NCBI RefSeq assembly: GCF_003149185.1
Contig: NZ_QGDO01000001.1
Location: 1,302,001-1,366,000 of the forward strand
Length of the DNA stretch: 64,000 bases
Direction of reading: 5' to 3'
Origin: Sediminitomix flava
GTDB lineage: Bacteria > Bacteroidota > Bacteroidia > Cytophagales > Flammeovirgaceae
Below the pieces are notes generated by a model that had not been told where the DNA came from, did no database searches, and saw only the letters and a list, made by a program, of their open reading frames with translations. Each line of letters opens with the position of its first letter. Within the stretch, counting starts at the first letter, position 1. The translations under genes and the position numbers were made by a program. Below, in pieces: positions 27,887 through 35,851 of this stretch.

Positions 27887-29725
27887 TTATCTAGCCTTCT
27901 CAGCTTCCTTATCCTCTTCTTCCTTAATGAAATTACCTTTTAAGACATATTGTTCAAGCCATGAATTTGTAATCTCTCCCTTGATATATTTCTCAATCAT
28001 CAAACGAGCGATAGGCGCTGCCCAAGTACCTCCAAAACCTGCATTCTCAACATAAACTGCAATTGCAATCTTAGGGTTATCAGCAGGTGCAAAAGCCATA
28101 AAAATGGAATGGTCTTCTCCATGAGGGTTTTGTGCTGTACCTGTTTTACCAGCTACTTTTATATCTGACATATAAGCCAATCGAGCGGTACCAATTTCTG
28201 GTACTTTAGACATCGCTCTAGCGATATAATCTATATAATCTGATTGTACCGATACTTTTTTCTTTTCTTTAAAACGGTCTAATACCTCATTTTCCTCTCC
28301 AATTCCTTTGATCAAATGAGGAGTATAATAATAACCTCTATTGGCAATAATTGCCCCTAAATTGGCTAATTGTAAAGGGGCTGAAAGAATCTCTCCTTGC
28401 CCAATACTGATAGAATAGACATTACTAATTTTCCACAGGTCATGTTTATATGCTCTCGTATAGAAGTCAGGACCAGGTACTAAACCTGCCTTTTCATAAG
28501 GTAAGTCGATTCCCAATCGTGTTCCTAACCCGAATTCATTGACATAAGACTTCCATTTATCTAAACCAAAATGTAAGTCTTCTTTCCAACCTTCTTTTTC
28601 ATCTTGTAATACAATTTTACGCATGGCCTTGTAGTACCACGGATTACAAGAATGAATGATAGAACCTCCAACTGTAAGCGGTGATGGGTGATGGTGACAT
28701 CCTACTCTTTCTCCTGAACATGGTAACCTTGTGTAGACAGTATCAATTACACCTTCTTGCAAGCCCATCATTGCCATAATGGTCTTGAAAGTTGACCCAG
28801 GAGGATACATAGACTGCATCGATCTATCAAAAAGTGGCTTATTCGTATCTCTAAGCAGCTTTACATAATTTCTGGATACCTTCTTTCCCTTTCCTGTCAA
28901 AAGATTAGGGTCATAAGTCGGTGCAGAAATCATCGTTAAGACTTCTCCTGTAGCAGGTTCAATAGCCACAACAGCTCCTTTTTTGTTCTGCATCAGAAGT
29001 TCGCCATATTTCTGAAGGTCAAGGTCTATGGTTGAGGTAAGATTCTGCCCAACAACAGGAAGAGTATCTAAAGCACCATCCATGTACTTCCCTTTTTCAA
29101 GCCCTTTTACATTGGTAATGACGTGCTTCACTCCTCGCTGTCCTCTAAGGTATTCTTCGTAATATTTTTCAAGACCATTTTTACCAATCATATCTCCCGA
29201 ATGGTAATAGCCTGTTGTATCTTTATCTAAGAATGCTCTATCCACCTCTTTTACATAGCCCAGTACATTCGCCAAGTTCGTGTGAGGATACTCTCTGATG
29301 GTACGAGGTACTCCGTATAAACCTTTATAACGAAGAAGTTTATCCGCCATTAAAGCATATTCATCTTTGTTTAAGTGCGGAATAAATACGGTAGGTCTGT
29401 AATACGGACTAGCACTTTTGAGCATCTTACGAAGCTCTTCATTACTTTCAATATTGAGCAACTTACGGAATGCTAAAGTATCATCAATTTCCAACTGATT
29501 TCTAACCACCATTAGGTCAAAAACAGGCGTGTTATTGACCAATATCTGACCATTTCTGTCAAAAATAAGGCCTCTAGGCGGGTGGACTACTTTCTTTGCC
29601 ACCATGTTGGTTTCTGCTTTTGTCTTCCAACCAGCTTCAAAAACCTGGATGTTGAGCAATCGGATTGAAAATATCAAAACGATAATTCCAAAAGCAATAA
29701 TAATCTGTATCGATCTTGAATTCAT
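27887..29725 (-). CDS. mrdA: Penicillin-binding protein 2 (elongation-specific peptidoglycan transpeptidase)
   Basis: 612 residues: an N-terminal membrane anchor (8-27), a class B PBP dimerisation domain (about 45-230; HPPRGLIFDRNGQILVNN), and a transpeptidase domain with all active-site motifs: S311-T-F-K314 (YPPGSTFK), S359-C-N361, and K527-T-G529 (VAGKTGTAQNPHG). The overall pattern (VLGYVKEVD, GLEKYYEEYLRG, GVIGKNGLE-like segment) is PBP2/MrdA rather than FtsI. It cross-links peptidoglycan during side-wall growth at the periplasmic face. A TATCTTTG box at 29740-29747 on the minus strand could be its own -7 element. Unusually, no mreC, mreD or rodA gene adjoins; the upstream neighbour is the VWA/Bat group. 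Confidence 0.93.
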   Translation of the reverse strand: MNSRSIQIIIAFGIIVLIFSIRLLNIQVFEAGWKTKAETNMVAKKVVHPPRGLIFDRNGQILVNNTPVFDLMVVRNQLEIDDTLAFRKLLNIESNEELRKMLKSASPYYRPTVFIPHLNKDEYALMADKLLRYKGLYGVPRTIREYPHTNLANVLGYVKEVDRAFLDKDTTGYYHSGDMIGKNGLEKYYEEYLRGQRGVKHVITNVKGLEKGKYMDGALDTLPVVGQNLTSTIDLDLQKYGELLMQNKKGAVVAIEPATGEVLTMISAPTYDPNLLTGKGKKVSRNYVKLLRDTNKPLFDRSMQSMYPPGSTFKTIMAMMGLQEGVIDTVYTRLPCSGERVGCHHHPSPLTVGGSIIHSCNPWYYKAMRKIVLQDEKEGWKEDLHFGLDKWKSYVNEFGLGTRLGIDLPYEKAGLVPGPDFYTRAYKHDLWKISNVYSISIGQGEILSAPLQLANLGAIIANRGYYYTPHLIKGIGEENEVLDRFKEKKKVSVQSDYIDYIARAMSKVPEIGTARLAYMSDIKVAGKTGTAQNPHGEDHSIFMAFAPADNPKIAIAVYVENAGFGGTWAAPIARLMIEKYIKGEITNSWLEQYVLKGNFIKEEEDKEAEKAR

Positions 29726-29825
29726 GTACTAAAGTCTCCCAAAGATAATAGAGTGATTCCTCTTGATTTGCGTAGAACCTCTCTTAACAAAGTTTGTTTT
29801 TATGAATAACACTTTTAAGAAGAAA

Positions 29826-30869
29826 TTAATCTTCAAGAGCATTCGTTAGGAAGCTTCCCTTCGTTAATAACCAAAGAAGGAAAAACACGATTCCTGTAAT
29901 TAAATAATATTGATAGTAATCTTTTGTATTTACATACTTTCGCTCTTTGATCTCTGATTTTTCATACTCATCAATTCGAGCAAATACACGTTCTAGAGAG
30001 TTTTTACTTGTGGCACGGAAAAATTCTCCTTGACCAATTTGAGCCATTTCTCTGAGTGTAGATTCATCCAAACTAGACTCTACATAGCGAGTCTGCCCGA
30101 ACATATCCTTTCCGTAAGGCACTCGCCCTTCTTTACCCACTCCAATCGAATAGATTTTAATTCCATAGGCATAAGCCAATTCAGCTGCTGTGGTCGGGTT
30201 CAAGCTACCTGCCGTATTTTCTCCATCAGAAAGAAGAATAATCACTTTCGATTTTGCCGTAGACTCTCGCATACGGTTTGTAGCTACAGCCAAAGCACTT
30301 CCGATGGCAGTACCACTCTTCTCAATCATACTGAAATCAATATCATTGATCAGATTTTTCAACAATGAATAATCGGTAGTGAGCGGTGCATAAGAAACGG
30401 CTTCTCCTGAGAAAATCACGATACCAATGCGGTCTTGAAAACGTCCTTCGATAAACTCATTCGCTACTTCTTTTGCAGCTTCCATACGATTGGGACGGAA
30501 ATCCTCAATTTTCATGGAATGAGAAATATCTAGGGCAAGCATGATATCAATACCTTCTGTCCATCGATCTACATGCTCATCGGTCGTTTGTGGACGAGCC
30601 AAAGCAACAAGGAAAAACACAAAGGCTAAACCCAAAAATACAGGAGGCAAGTAGCGCAAAAGACTTACTTTACTAAACTCTACGGCTCCTTCGGGCAATG
30701 CAATATCTAAACGTTGTCTGAACTTGTAGAACAACAACCAACGCAATACAAATAGAAATGGAACAAGAGGAATAAGGAATAAAACCCATCCGAACTCCCA
30801 AGTGTAAGAAGATAACTGCGAAGGTGAAAGCCAGCCAAAATTAATTTCTGCTAATGTCAAATTATCCAT
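29826..30869 (-). CDS. VWA-domain membrane protein, BatA-like
   Basis: 347 residues: two N-terminal membrane helices (about 27-45 and 72-90), a von Willebrand A domain with an intact MIDAS (DISHSMK, about 113-120; the Thr and Asp ligands in TTDYSL and LSDGENTAG), and a C-terminal membrane helix (about 320-340). This is the BatA layout of the Bacteroidota Bat (aerotolerance) and MoxR-associated operons. It overlaps the upstream gene by 8 nt, showing translational coupling, and follows the DUF58 gene in the same three-gene unit. Likely role: an inner-membrane complex for envelope protein quality control or stress; the precise biochemical activity is unknown in the family. Confidence 0.88.
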   Translation of the reverse strand: MDNLTLAEINFGWLSPSQLSSYTWEFGWVLFLIPLVPFLFVLRWLLFYKFRQRLDIALPEGAVEFSKVSLLRYLPPVFLGLAFVFFLVALARPQTTDEHVDRWTEGIDIMLALDISHSMKIEDFRPNRMEAAKEVANEFIEGRFQDRIGIVIFSGEAVSYAPLTTDYSLLKNLINDIDFSMIEKSGTAIGSALAVATNRMRESTAKSKVIILLSDGENTAGSLNPTTAAELAYAYGIKIYSIGVGKEGRVPYGKDMFGQTRYVESSLDESTLREMAQIGQGEFFRATSKNSLERVFARIDEYEKSEIKERKYVNTKDYYQYYLITGIVFFLLWLLTKGSFLTNALED

Positions 30870-31761
30870 TTTTCACCTCCTCTATTTTCTTTTCATATGA
30901 TTTCTGTGCGTATTCTTTCAAGAATGAAATGTTTTGTTGCATCTGATCGTCTACCATGTTGGCATAAATGGCACGGTCAAATGTTTTCAAAGGCGTATCC
31001 AATTTTTCATTTGGCAATACCGCCTGAATCTCTTTCGTGGTGTAACTCTGTAATGGCAAGTCAATCATTTGCCCTGTGTAGGTTTTCCAAATACCTAATA
31101 AGTGCTCTAATTTTGGTGCATCATAAGGTGCAGTTGCATAATTCTCAAAACTAGAATTGAACTTGATATTTTGCTTCTTGAGTTTCTTAAGCTGTAACAC
31201 TCTTTTGATTTTGCCACCAAAGACAAATACCACAATCACCAACGCGATAAATACCAGTCCTAAGAAGATCAATAAATAAGGATAGTTAAATTCCTCATTT
31301 ACCTTAGCGAGATTAGTATTTTCCACCAATTGCGGTTGCTCTCCTTGTTGCAGATCAGAAGCTAAACTTTTGACTAAGAAGATGCCGTCTTTTTCAGGGA
31401 AAATTGGTTCTTTTTTCCCATTTTCCTGCATGACAAACACAGGAACAGTCAACTCTTGAATGGAATCCATTTCAAAAGTCATCAAAGTATAAACAACACT
31501 ATCCTTACTCGTTGTGCTATCTGACTGTGTAGGAAAATATTGTCTGCTGATATATTCAAAAGGTGCAAAGCTATGTTTTTCACCTGGGAAGATCACTTCT
31601 TCATCAGAAGGGTGTGTATATGTCAGTACATATTTTATTTCTTGACCTACACGTACTTCTTCTCCTAAAAATCGCCCATACGGATTTTCCGACTGTGCCA
31701 TCAATAGAGCGGGAAACAGAAAAAGAAAAGTCGCGATCAGTCCATTCACATATCTTCTCAT
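30862..31761 (-). CDS. BatD-like exported membrane protein in the Bat/DUF58 unit
   Basis: 299 residues: signal peptide (about 1-22, ending LLMAQ), an extracytoplasmic beta-rich domain (25-160; VRVGQEIKYVLTYTHPSDEE, resembling BatD/oxygen-tolerance beta domains), one membrane helix (about 165-185; LLIFLGLVFIALVIVVFVFG) and a basic cytoplasmic tail of about 110 residues that resembles the soluble part of DUF4381-type proteins. Its ATG overlaps the DUF58 stop (TAATG) and its end overlaps the VWA gene, so all three are translated as one unit. Recognition of the domains is by layout rather than strong motifs. Confidence 0.7.
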   Translation of the reverse strand: MRRYVNGLIATFLFLFPALLMAQSENPYGRFLGEEVRVGQEIKYVLTYTHPSDEEVIFPGEKHSFAPFEYISRQYFPTQSDSTTSKDSVVYTLMTFEMDSIQELTVPVFVMQENGKKEPIFPEKDGIFLVKSLASDLQQGEQPQLVENTNLAKVNEEFNYPYLLIFLGLVFIALVIVVFVFGGKIKRVLQLKKLKKQNIKFNSSFENYATAPYDAPKLEHLLGIWKTYTGQMIDLPLQSYTTKEIQAVLPNEKLDTPLKTFDRAIYANMVDDQMQQNISFLKEYAQKSYEKKIEEVKNG

Positions 31762-32633
31762 TACTTTCTGATTTTGTTTCTAAATTTAAATAAGCGAATG
31801 AGTTTGGGTACATAATCTTCTTGGGTGTTGATATGTACGTAACTACTGTTATTTCGAATACATAGGTTTTTCAATTCCGTGCGGTTGCCCTCATAGTATT
31901 TGTCAAGCACACCTTTGAACTCCGAAGAAGATGTATTTACCCAAATGGTACGTCCACTTTCTTTGTCGTACAATGGTACAATACCTACTTTCGGGAACTT
32001 GGTTTCACGCTCATCGGAAATATGTACCACGACAAGGTCATGCTTTCGAGCTATAGATTTAAGGTTTCTCTCATAGCCTTCATCAATGAAATCGGAAATA
32101 ACCACAATCAAACTTTTACGCTTGATCATAGACAATGCCATTCCCATCGCTTTGCTCAAGTTGGTCTTTGTAGAACTTGGTTCAAGCTTAAAAATATCAT
32201 TGATGATTTCATAGGCATGTTTAATTCCCTTGCCTGGTTTTATATATTTTTCTTTTTGGTCTGAGTAACAAACAACCCCTACCGAACTGTCTTCACGGAT
32301 TGCAGAAAGCGATAATACGCCACAGATTTCTTTGGCAATATCCAACTTCTGACTATTTGGCTTCCCGATCTTCTGAGAAGCACTGACATCAAGAATAAAA
32401 AATACGTTTTGTTCTTTCTCCTCCTTGAAAGTTTTAATATAAGCACCGTGTCCTTTGGCAGAAGCATGCCAATCAATATGTCTAATATCATCTCCATATT
32501 GATACAGGCGCACATCATCAAACTCCAAACCCGAACCCTTAAATACAGAGTGGTAATTTCCCTGCATTTGAGAATTGATCGCTTTTCGAATTCTGATTTC
32601 GTACTTTCTTAATTTACTGACAAGCTCTTTCAT
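31761..32633 (-). CDS. DUF58 family protein (MoxR/Bat-associated)
   Basis: 290 residues, cytoplasmic. The N-terminus carries the DUF58 signature: GNYHSVFKGSGLEFDDVRLY followed by GDDIRHIDWHASAKG, then a VWA-like fold (NVFFILDVSASQKIG, VVISDFIDEGYE). DUF58 proteins act with MoxR AAA ATPases and Bat proteins. First gene of a three-gene operon, with its stop overlapping the next ATG. No MoxR ATPase gene is present next to it, which is the usual partner, so the group is incomplete here or its ATPase lies elsewhere. A good promoter is visible at 32663-32691. Confidence 0.9.
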   Translation of the reverse strand: MKELVSKLRKYEIRIRKAINSQMQGNYHSVFKGSGLEFDDVRLYQYGDDIRHIDWHASAKGHGAYIKTFKEEKEQNVFFILDVSASQKIGKPNSQKLDIAKEICGVLSLSAIREDSSVGVVCYSDQKEKYIKPGKGIKHAYEIINDIFKLEPSSTKTNLSKAMGMALSMIKRKSLIVVISDFIDEGYERNLKSIARKHDLVVVHISDERETKFPKVGIVPLYDKESGRTIWVNTSSSEFKGVLDKYYEGNRTELKNLCIRNNSSYVHINTQEDYVPKLIRLFKFRNKIRK

Positions 32634-32662
32634 AGCAATTAAAATGGCCCTACTTATTCATT

Positions 32663-32691
32663 CAAATTTAACTTTCATGGACTATACTCAA
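32663..32691 (-). promoter_or_regulatory. Predicted promoter of the DUF58-Bat operon
   Basis: On the minus strand TTG, 18 nt, TAAATTTG: an exact match to the Bacteroidota -33/-7 consensus. The -7 box ends 29 nt before the DUF58 ATG. Confidence 0.65.
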
Positions 32692-32735
32692 CAGCGAACT
32701 TTTTGATTTAACACAATTTAACCGCAGGGAATAAA

Positions 32736-32764
32736 TTGTACTTCTGCTGTTATTTCTAACTTCG
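32736..32764 (+). promoter_or_regulatory. Predicted promoter of the DUF4296 lipoprotein gene
   Basis: TTG (32736-32738), 18 nt, TAACTTCG (32757-32764), one mismatch from TTG-N19-TAnnTTTG, 24 nt before the ATG. It is divergent from the DUF58 promoter within the same 155-nt gap. Confidence 0.5.
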
Positions 32765-32788
32765 GGACGGATTCGATAATTTTGTATT

Positions 32789-33154
32789 ATGAAAAGGATA
32801 TTGTTTGCTCTAAGTATAAGTTTCATGCTTACCGCTTGTGATTCAAAGCCTGAAGCTCCTGAAGATATTTTGCCAGAAGATAAAATGAAGGCAATTTTGA
32901 TAGATATGCACTTAGCTGAAGCTAGCGTATCTGTACAAAACCAAGCACCAGCAAAAGGAACTGCCCTTTATGAAAAACTGGAAAAAGAAATTTTTGTCAC
33001 TCACGCTGTAGACTCTGCTGTGTTTAACAAAAGTCAACAATACTATCTTGAGAATGACCTTGAGGCAATGCAAAGCATTTACAAGCAAGTGACCGATTCA
33101 TTGAAATCAAGACAAGAAGAAGCTGAAGCATTGAAAAGCAAAAAGAAAAAATAA
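32789..33154 (+). CDS. DUF4296 domain lipoprotein
   Basis: 121 residues. The lipoprotein signal MKRILFALSISFMLTAC places the lipidated Cys at 17. The mature part begins DSKPEAPEDILPEDKMKAIL, followed by IDMHLAEASV, the characteristic core of the DUF4296 family of Bacteroidota, and ends in a long charged helix with a poly-Lys tail. Small size and composition are normal for the family, whose function is unknown; it is usually a periplasmic-facing lipoprotein. Own promoter and strong terminator (33184-33213), so monocistronic. Confidence 0.85.
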   Translation: MKRILFALSISFMLTACDSKPEAPEDILPEDKMKAILIDMHLAEASVSVQNQAPAKGTALYEKLEKEIFVTHAVDSAVFNKSQQYYLENDLEAMQSIYKQVTDSLKSRQEEAEALKSKKKK

Positions 33155-33183
33155 TTTGCTATTTTTGCAGCAGGAAATACAAG

Positions 33184-33213
33184 AAAGCTCCACAATTACG
33201 GTGGAGCTTTTTT
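33184..33213 (+). terminator. Terminator of the DUF4296 lipoprotein gene
   Basis: AAAGCTCCAC/GTGGAGCTTT, a perfect 10-bp stem with a 7-nt loop, followed by a run of T, 29 nt after the stop. Confidence 0.9.
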
Positions 33214-33269
33214 GTTGGATGGGCTTTCATCCGAACCAGATTAAGACATCTACTGCTTTATAAAGATAA

Positions 33270-34664
33270 ATGGCTATGGACATCAAGTTACCTAAAAAGT
33301 TTGAAGAGCGATTGCGAGGACAATTGGGCGATGCTGATTTTGATAAATTTCAAGACGCATTTTCCAATTTGCCTGCGGTTTCATTACGTGTTAATCCACT
33401 GAAACCTACCGATCAGTTTGAGGAAGAAAAAGATGTACCTTGGTGTCCGGGAGGGAAATACCTTCCAAAACGACCATTGTTCGCAAAAGATCCGCTCATT
33501 TTTGCGGGTGGTTATTATGTGCAAGAGGCTTCTTCCATGTTCTTGTCAGAAGCACTTCGCCAACATGCTCCGCTAGATGAGGATATCAGAGTATTGGATC
33601 TTTGCGCTGCTCCTGGAGGAAAAAGTACGCTTATCGCTTCTTTGCTCTCAGAGAATAGTATGTTAGTTTCTAATGAGCTAATGCCAAAACGTCTCCCTGC
33701 CTTACAAGAAAATATCACACGTTGGGGAAATTCAAATAGCTTTATTACCCACAATGAAGCATCACATTTTCTTCCGCTTAAAGATTTCTTTGATGTGATT
33801 GTGGTGGATGCGCCATGCTCTGGAGAGGGAATGTTCCGTAAAGACCCGAAAGCCGTAGAAATGTGGTCTCCAGGTTTGATCAATACTTGTTCAAATATCC
33901 AAGAAGATATCTTAGGAGACATCATTCAATGTTTGAAACCTGGTGGTATTTTGGTTTACAGTACTTGTACTTTTGCTCCTCAAGAAAATGAGGAAAAACT
34001 ACAATGGTTAGCCGAAAGTGGTGCTGTTGAACCGCTTCGAATGGAATTACAAGAAGATTGGAATGTAACTGAACTGAAAGTAGACACTGTAGATAATGAC
34101 TACTTTGGTTACCGTTTTATCTTCCACAAAACAAGAGGCGAAGGCTTGTTCTTGAGTGTATTCAGAAAACACGGAAATCGACAAGCGGCTCAAAAGCCGA
34201 AGCTTTCGAAAAAGAGACTTAAAAATCTAAAAGCAGAAAACCGTAAATACATCGGGAAGTATGCAGATTGGGTAAAAGATCATGAGAAATACGAATACGT
34301 GATCGAAGATGATGCAGTATGGGCTGTTCCTGTAGAAGTATTTGATAGCTATAGAATGCTTCAGACTGCCGTAAATGTGAAGAACAAAGGGATTGAACTT
34401 GGTCGTATGATCAAGGATAAATTACAACCTGCTCATCACTTGGCGATGAGTAAAATCTTCTCCGATAAAATACCTGTCTTCGACCTCAATTACGAAGATG
34501 CAATTTTGTATTTGAGAAAACAGGAATTAAAAATTGATACCAACGGTAAAAAAGGTTGGGCTTTAGTTCGCTACGGTCAGCACATTCTAGGTTGGATCAA
34601 AATCCTTCCGAATCGTATCAATAACTACTACCCTTCAGAAATGCGATTACGAAAAGAATTTTAA
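33270..34664 (+). CDS. rRNA (cytosine-C5) methyltransferase, RsmF/NOL1-NOP2-Sun type
   Basis: 464 residues. The Rossmann methyltransferase domain shows the SAM-binding motif LDLCAAPGGKST (109-120), motif IV DAPCSGEGMFRKDP (180-193, with Cys183) and motif VI STCTFAPQENE (231-241, with catalytic Cys233), the two-cysteine arrangement of m5C methyltransferases. An N-terminal RNA-binding segment includes VSLRVNPLKP (38-46). The extra C-terminal region (about 300-464) matches the PUA-like extension of RsmF/YebU, which methylates 16S rRNA C1407 in E. coli. ATG codons at 33270 and 33276 are both possible starts. Its terminator is at 34681-34714. Exact target nucleotide inferred. Confidence 0.92.
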   Translation: MAMDIKLPKKFEERLRGQLGDADFDKFQDAFSNLPAVSLRVNPLKPTDQFEEEKDVPWCPGGKYLPKRPLFAKDPLIFAGGYYVQEASSMFLSEALRQHAPLDEDIRVLDLCAAPGGKSTLIASLLSENSMLVSNELMPKRLPALQENITRWGNSNSFITHNEASHFLPLKDFFDVIVVDAPCSGEGMFRKDPKAVEMWSPGLINTCSNIQEDILGDIIQCLKPGGILVYSTCTFAPQENEEKLQWLAESGAVEPLRMELQEDWNVTELKVDTVDNDYFGYRFIFHKTRGEGLFLSVFRKHGNRQAAQKPKLSKKRLKNLKAENRKYIGKYADWVKDHEKYEYVIEDDAVWAVPVEVFDSYRMLQTAVNVKNKGIELGRMIKDKLQPAHHLAMSKIFSDKIPVFDLNYEDAILYLRKQELKIDTNGKKGWALVRYGQHILGWIKILPNRINNYYPSEMRLRKEF

Positions 34665-34680
34665 TCGGAATCATCAGAAA

Positions 34681-34722
34681 AACCTCAGCTATTTTTATAA
34701 AAATGGCTGAGGTTATTTTTTT
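34681..34722 (+). terminator. Terminator of the rRNA methyltransferase gene
   Basis: AACCTCAGCTATTTTT pairs with AAAATGGCTGAGGTT (one T-G pair) over about 15 bp and is followed by ATTTTTTT. Confidence 0.9.
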
Positions 34723-34851
34723 AGAAATAAGAGACCTGCCCTTTAGCCCCTCCTAGTCTAGTCAGCTCAAATAGAATATAAAAACACAAAAAGTAGAATA
34801 TATTTTAAATTATGATTTGAATTTTGTAAAATTAAGATTCAAACTCAAAAC

Positions 34852-35412
34852 ATGCGTAACCTCGAATATTCAGATAGAGTAAGAATTGAAAAGTGCCTTA
34901 ACCTAGGTCTTTCGGTAAAACGGATTGCTAAAATCATTGGTTTTGCCCCTTCTTCTATATATCGAGAAATTAAACGAAATACCTTTAAAAATACGAGCTA
35001 TAAAGCCAAACGTGCACACCGACTTTACATAGCTAGGAAGAAGCGTGTAGGCAGTATGCGTAAACATTTGATCACTAAGACAAAAAGGAAATATCCGTTT
35101 GTTTTGATCAGAGACCGAAGAGAAATTCTTTGGTTTTCAGATACGCGATTAGGTAGAAATAAACAAAGAAGAAAATCAAGATTAAAAGGCATCCGTTTTC
35201 GTTCTTACCGCCCCCGACTTGGCTACAAAAAATACTTATACATGAGTGATTATGCTTTATATCTCTTTTTGGAAAAACATGAAGGAGTAAAGCTCAAAAA
35301 ACTCAAAGTTGATGTTGGTTTCTACTACTACTTCAAGCGAAACCCTATCTTGCCTCCTCATAAAACAATCCTCTTTAGAAACCCCAAGAAAATACGGACT
35401 TGGGTTGCCTAA
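34852..35412 (+). CDS. Orphan protein with IS30-type helix-turn-helix, no DDE domain
   Basis: 186 residues. The N-terminal 65 residues match the HTH of IS30-family transposases: SDRVRIEKCLNLGLSVKRIA, then IGFAPSSIYREIKRNTF and YKAKRAHRL. The remaining 120 residues are extremely rich in Arg/Lys and aromatic residues (RNKQRRKSRLKG, YKKYLYMSDYALYLFLEKHE) and contain no recognisable DDE catalytic core; IS30 transposases are usually over 300 residues. I saw no terminal inverted repeats or target duplications, and no remnant of a transposase in the other frames downstream. It is either a decayed transposase or a domesticated DNA-binding protein. Stand-alone plus-strand gene between the methyltransferase and the SusCD locus. 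Confidence 0.6.
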   Translation: MRNLEYSDRVRIEKCLNLGLSVKRIAKIIGFAPSSIYREIKRNTFKNTSYKAKRAHRLYIARKKRVGSMRKHLITKTKRKYPFVLIRDRREILWFSDTRLGRNKQRRKSRLKGIRFRSYRPRLGYKKYLYMSDYALYLFLEKHEGVKLKKLKVDVGFYYYFKRNPILPPHKTILFRNPKKIRTWVA

Positions 35413-35807
35413 CTATACCCCTTACTTTCTTAGCCAAAGGAGTTTAGCTACAATTTTCATTCAGAGTCTTTCTTTCCTAACTAATCAGTCTTATTCATCG
35501 CTTTCCTAAACCTAAAAATTCAGCTTAAAACTCCCATCCTCATTTCGAGTTGCATTTGCTCACGAAACAAGTGCTAAAGCAATAGAAATAAAAAAAGCCC
35601 CTTAAAAAGGAGCTTCTTTACAGTAAAATAAATTTTACCGATTCAATTATCTGATTAGAGTATTATGTACTATTGATGATGTGTTCTTTTTTTGATTGAT
35701 AAATAGGCTTAATCCACCTATATAGTTAGTAATTAATAGTTGTGATGTACCTGTAAATTCTATGAAGTCTAAACCTACTTATGTCGTGAAATTTGTAAAA
35801 ATGGGAA
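35413..35807. other. Intergenic gap with orphan minus-strand terminator-like hairpin and palindrome
   Basis: No coding frame stands out. A hairpin at 35591-35613 (GCCCCTT/AAGGAGC) pairs fully on the minus strand using one G-U pair and is followed there by six or more T, yet no minus-strand gene ends just before it. Beside it, 35623-35638 is a perfect palindrome, GTAAAATAAATTTTAC. The arrangement could terminate read-through from the SusCD operon or end a short RNA. Confidence 0.35.
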
Positions 35808-35841
35808 ACAAGCCTGCCCCTATAAATTGTAACAGGCTTGT
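35808..35841 (-). terminator. Terminator of the SusCD-subtilase operon
   Basis: ACAAGCCTG/CAGGCTTGT, a 9-bp stem with a 16-nt loop, lies 10 nt after the stop of the last lipoprotein gene and is followed on the minus strand by TTTCCCATTTTT. Confidence 0.7.
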
Positions 35842-35851
35842 ATCAGTCATT

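Noticed and set aside
34741-35600. Complete IS30-family insertion sequence
   Set aside because: Only the HTH half of a transposase is present. I found no DDE core, no paired terminal inverted repeats and no target duplication.
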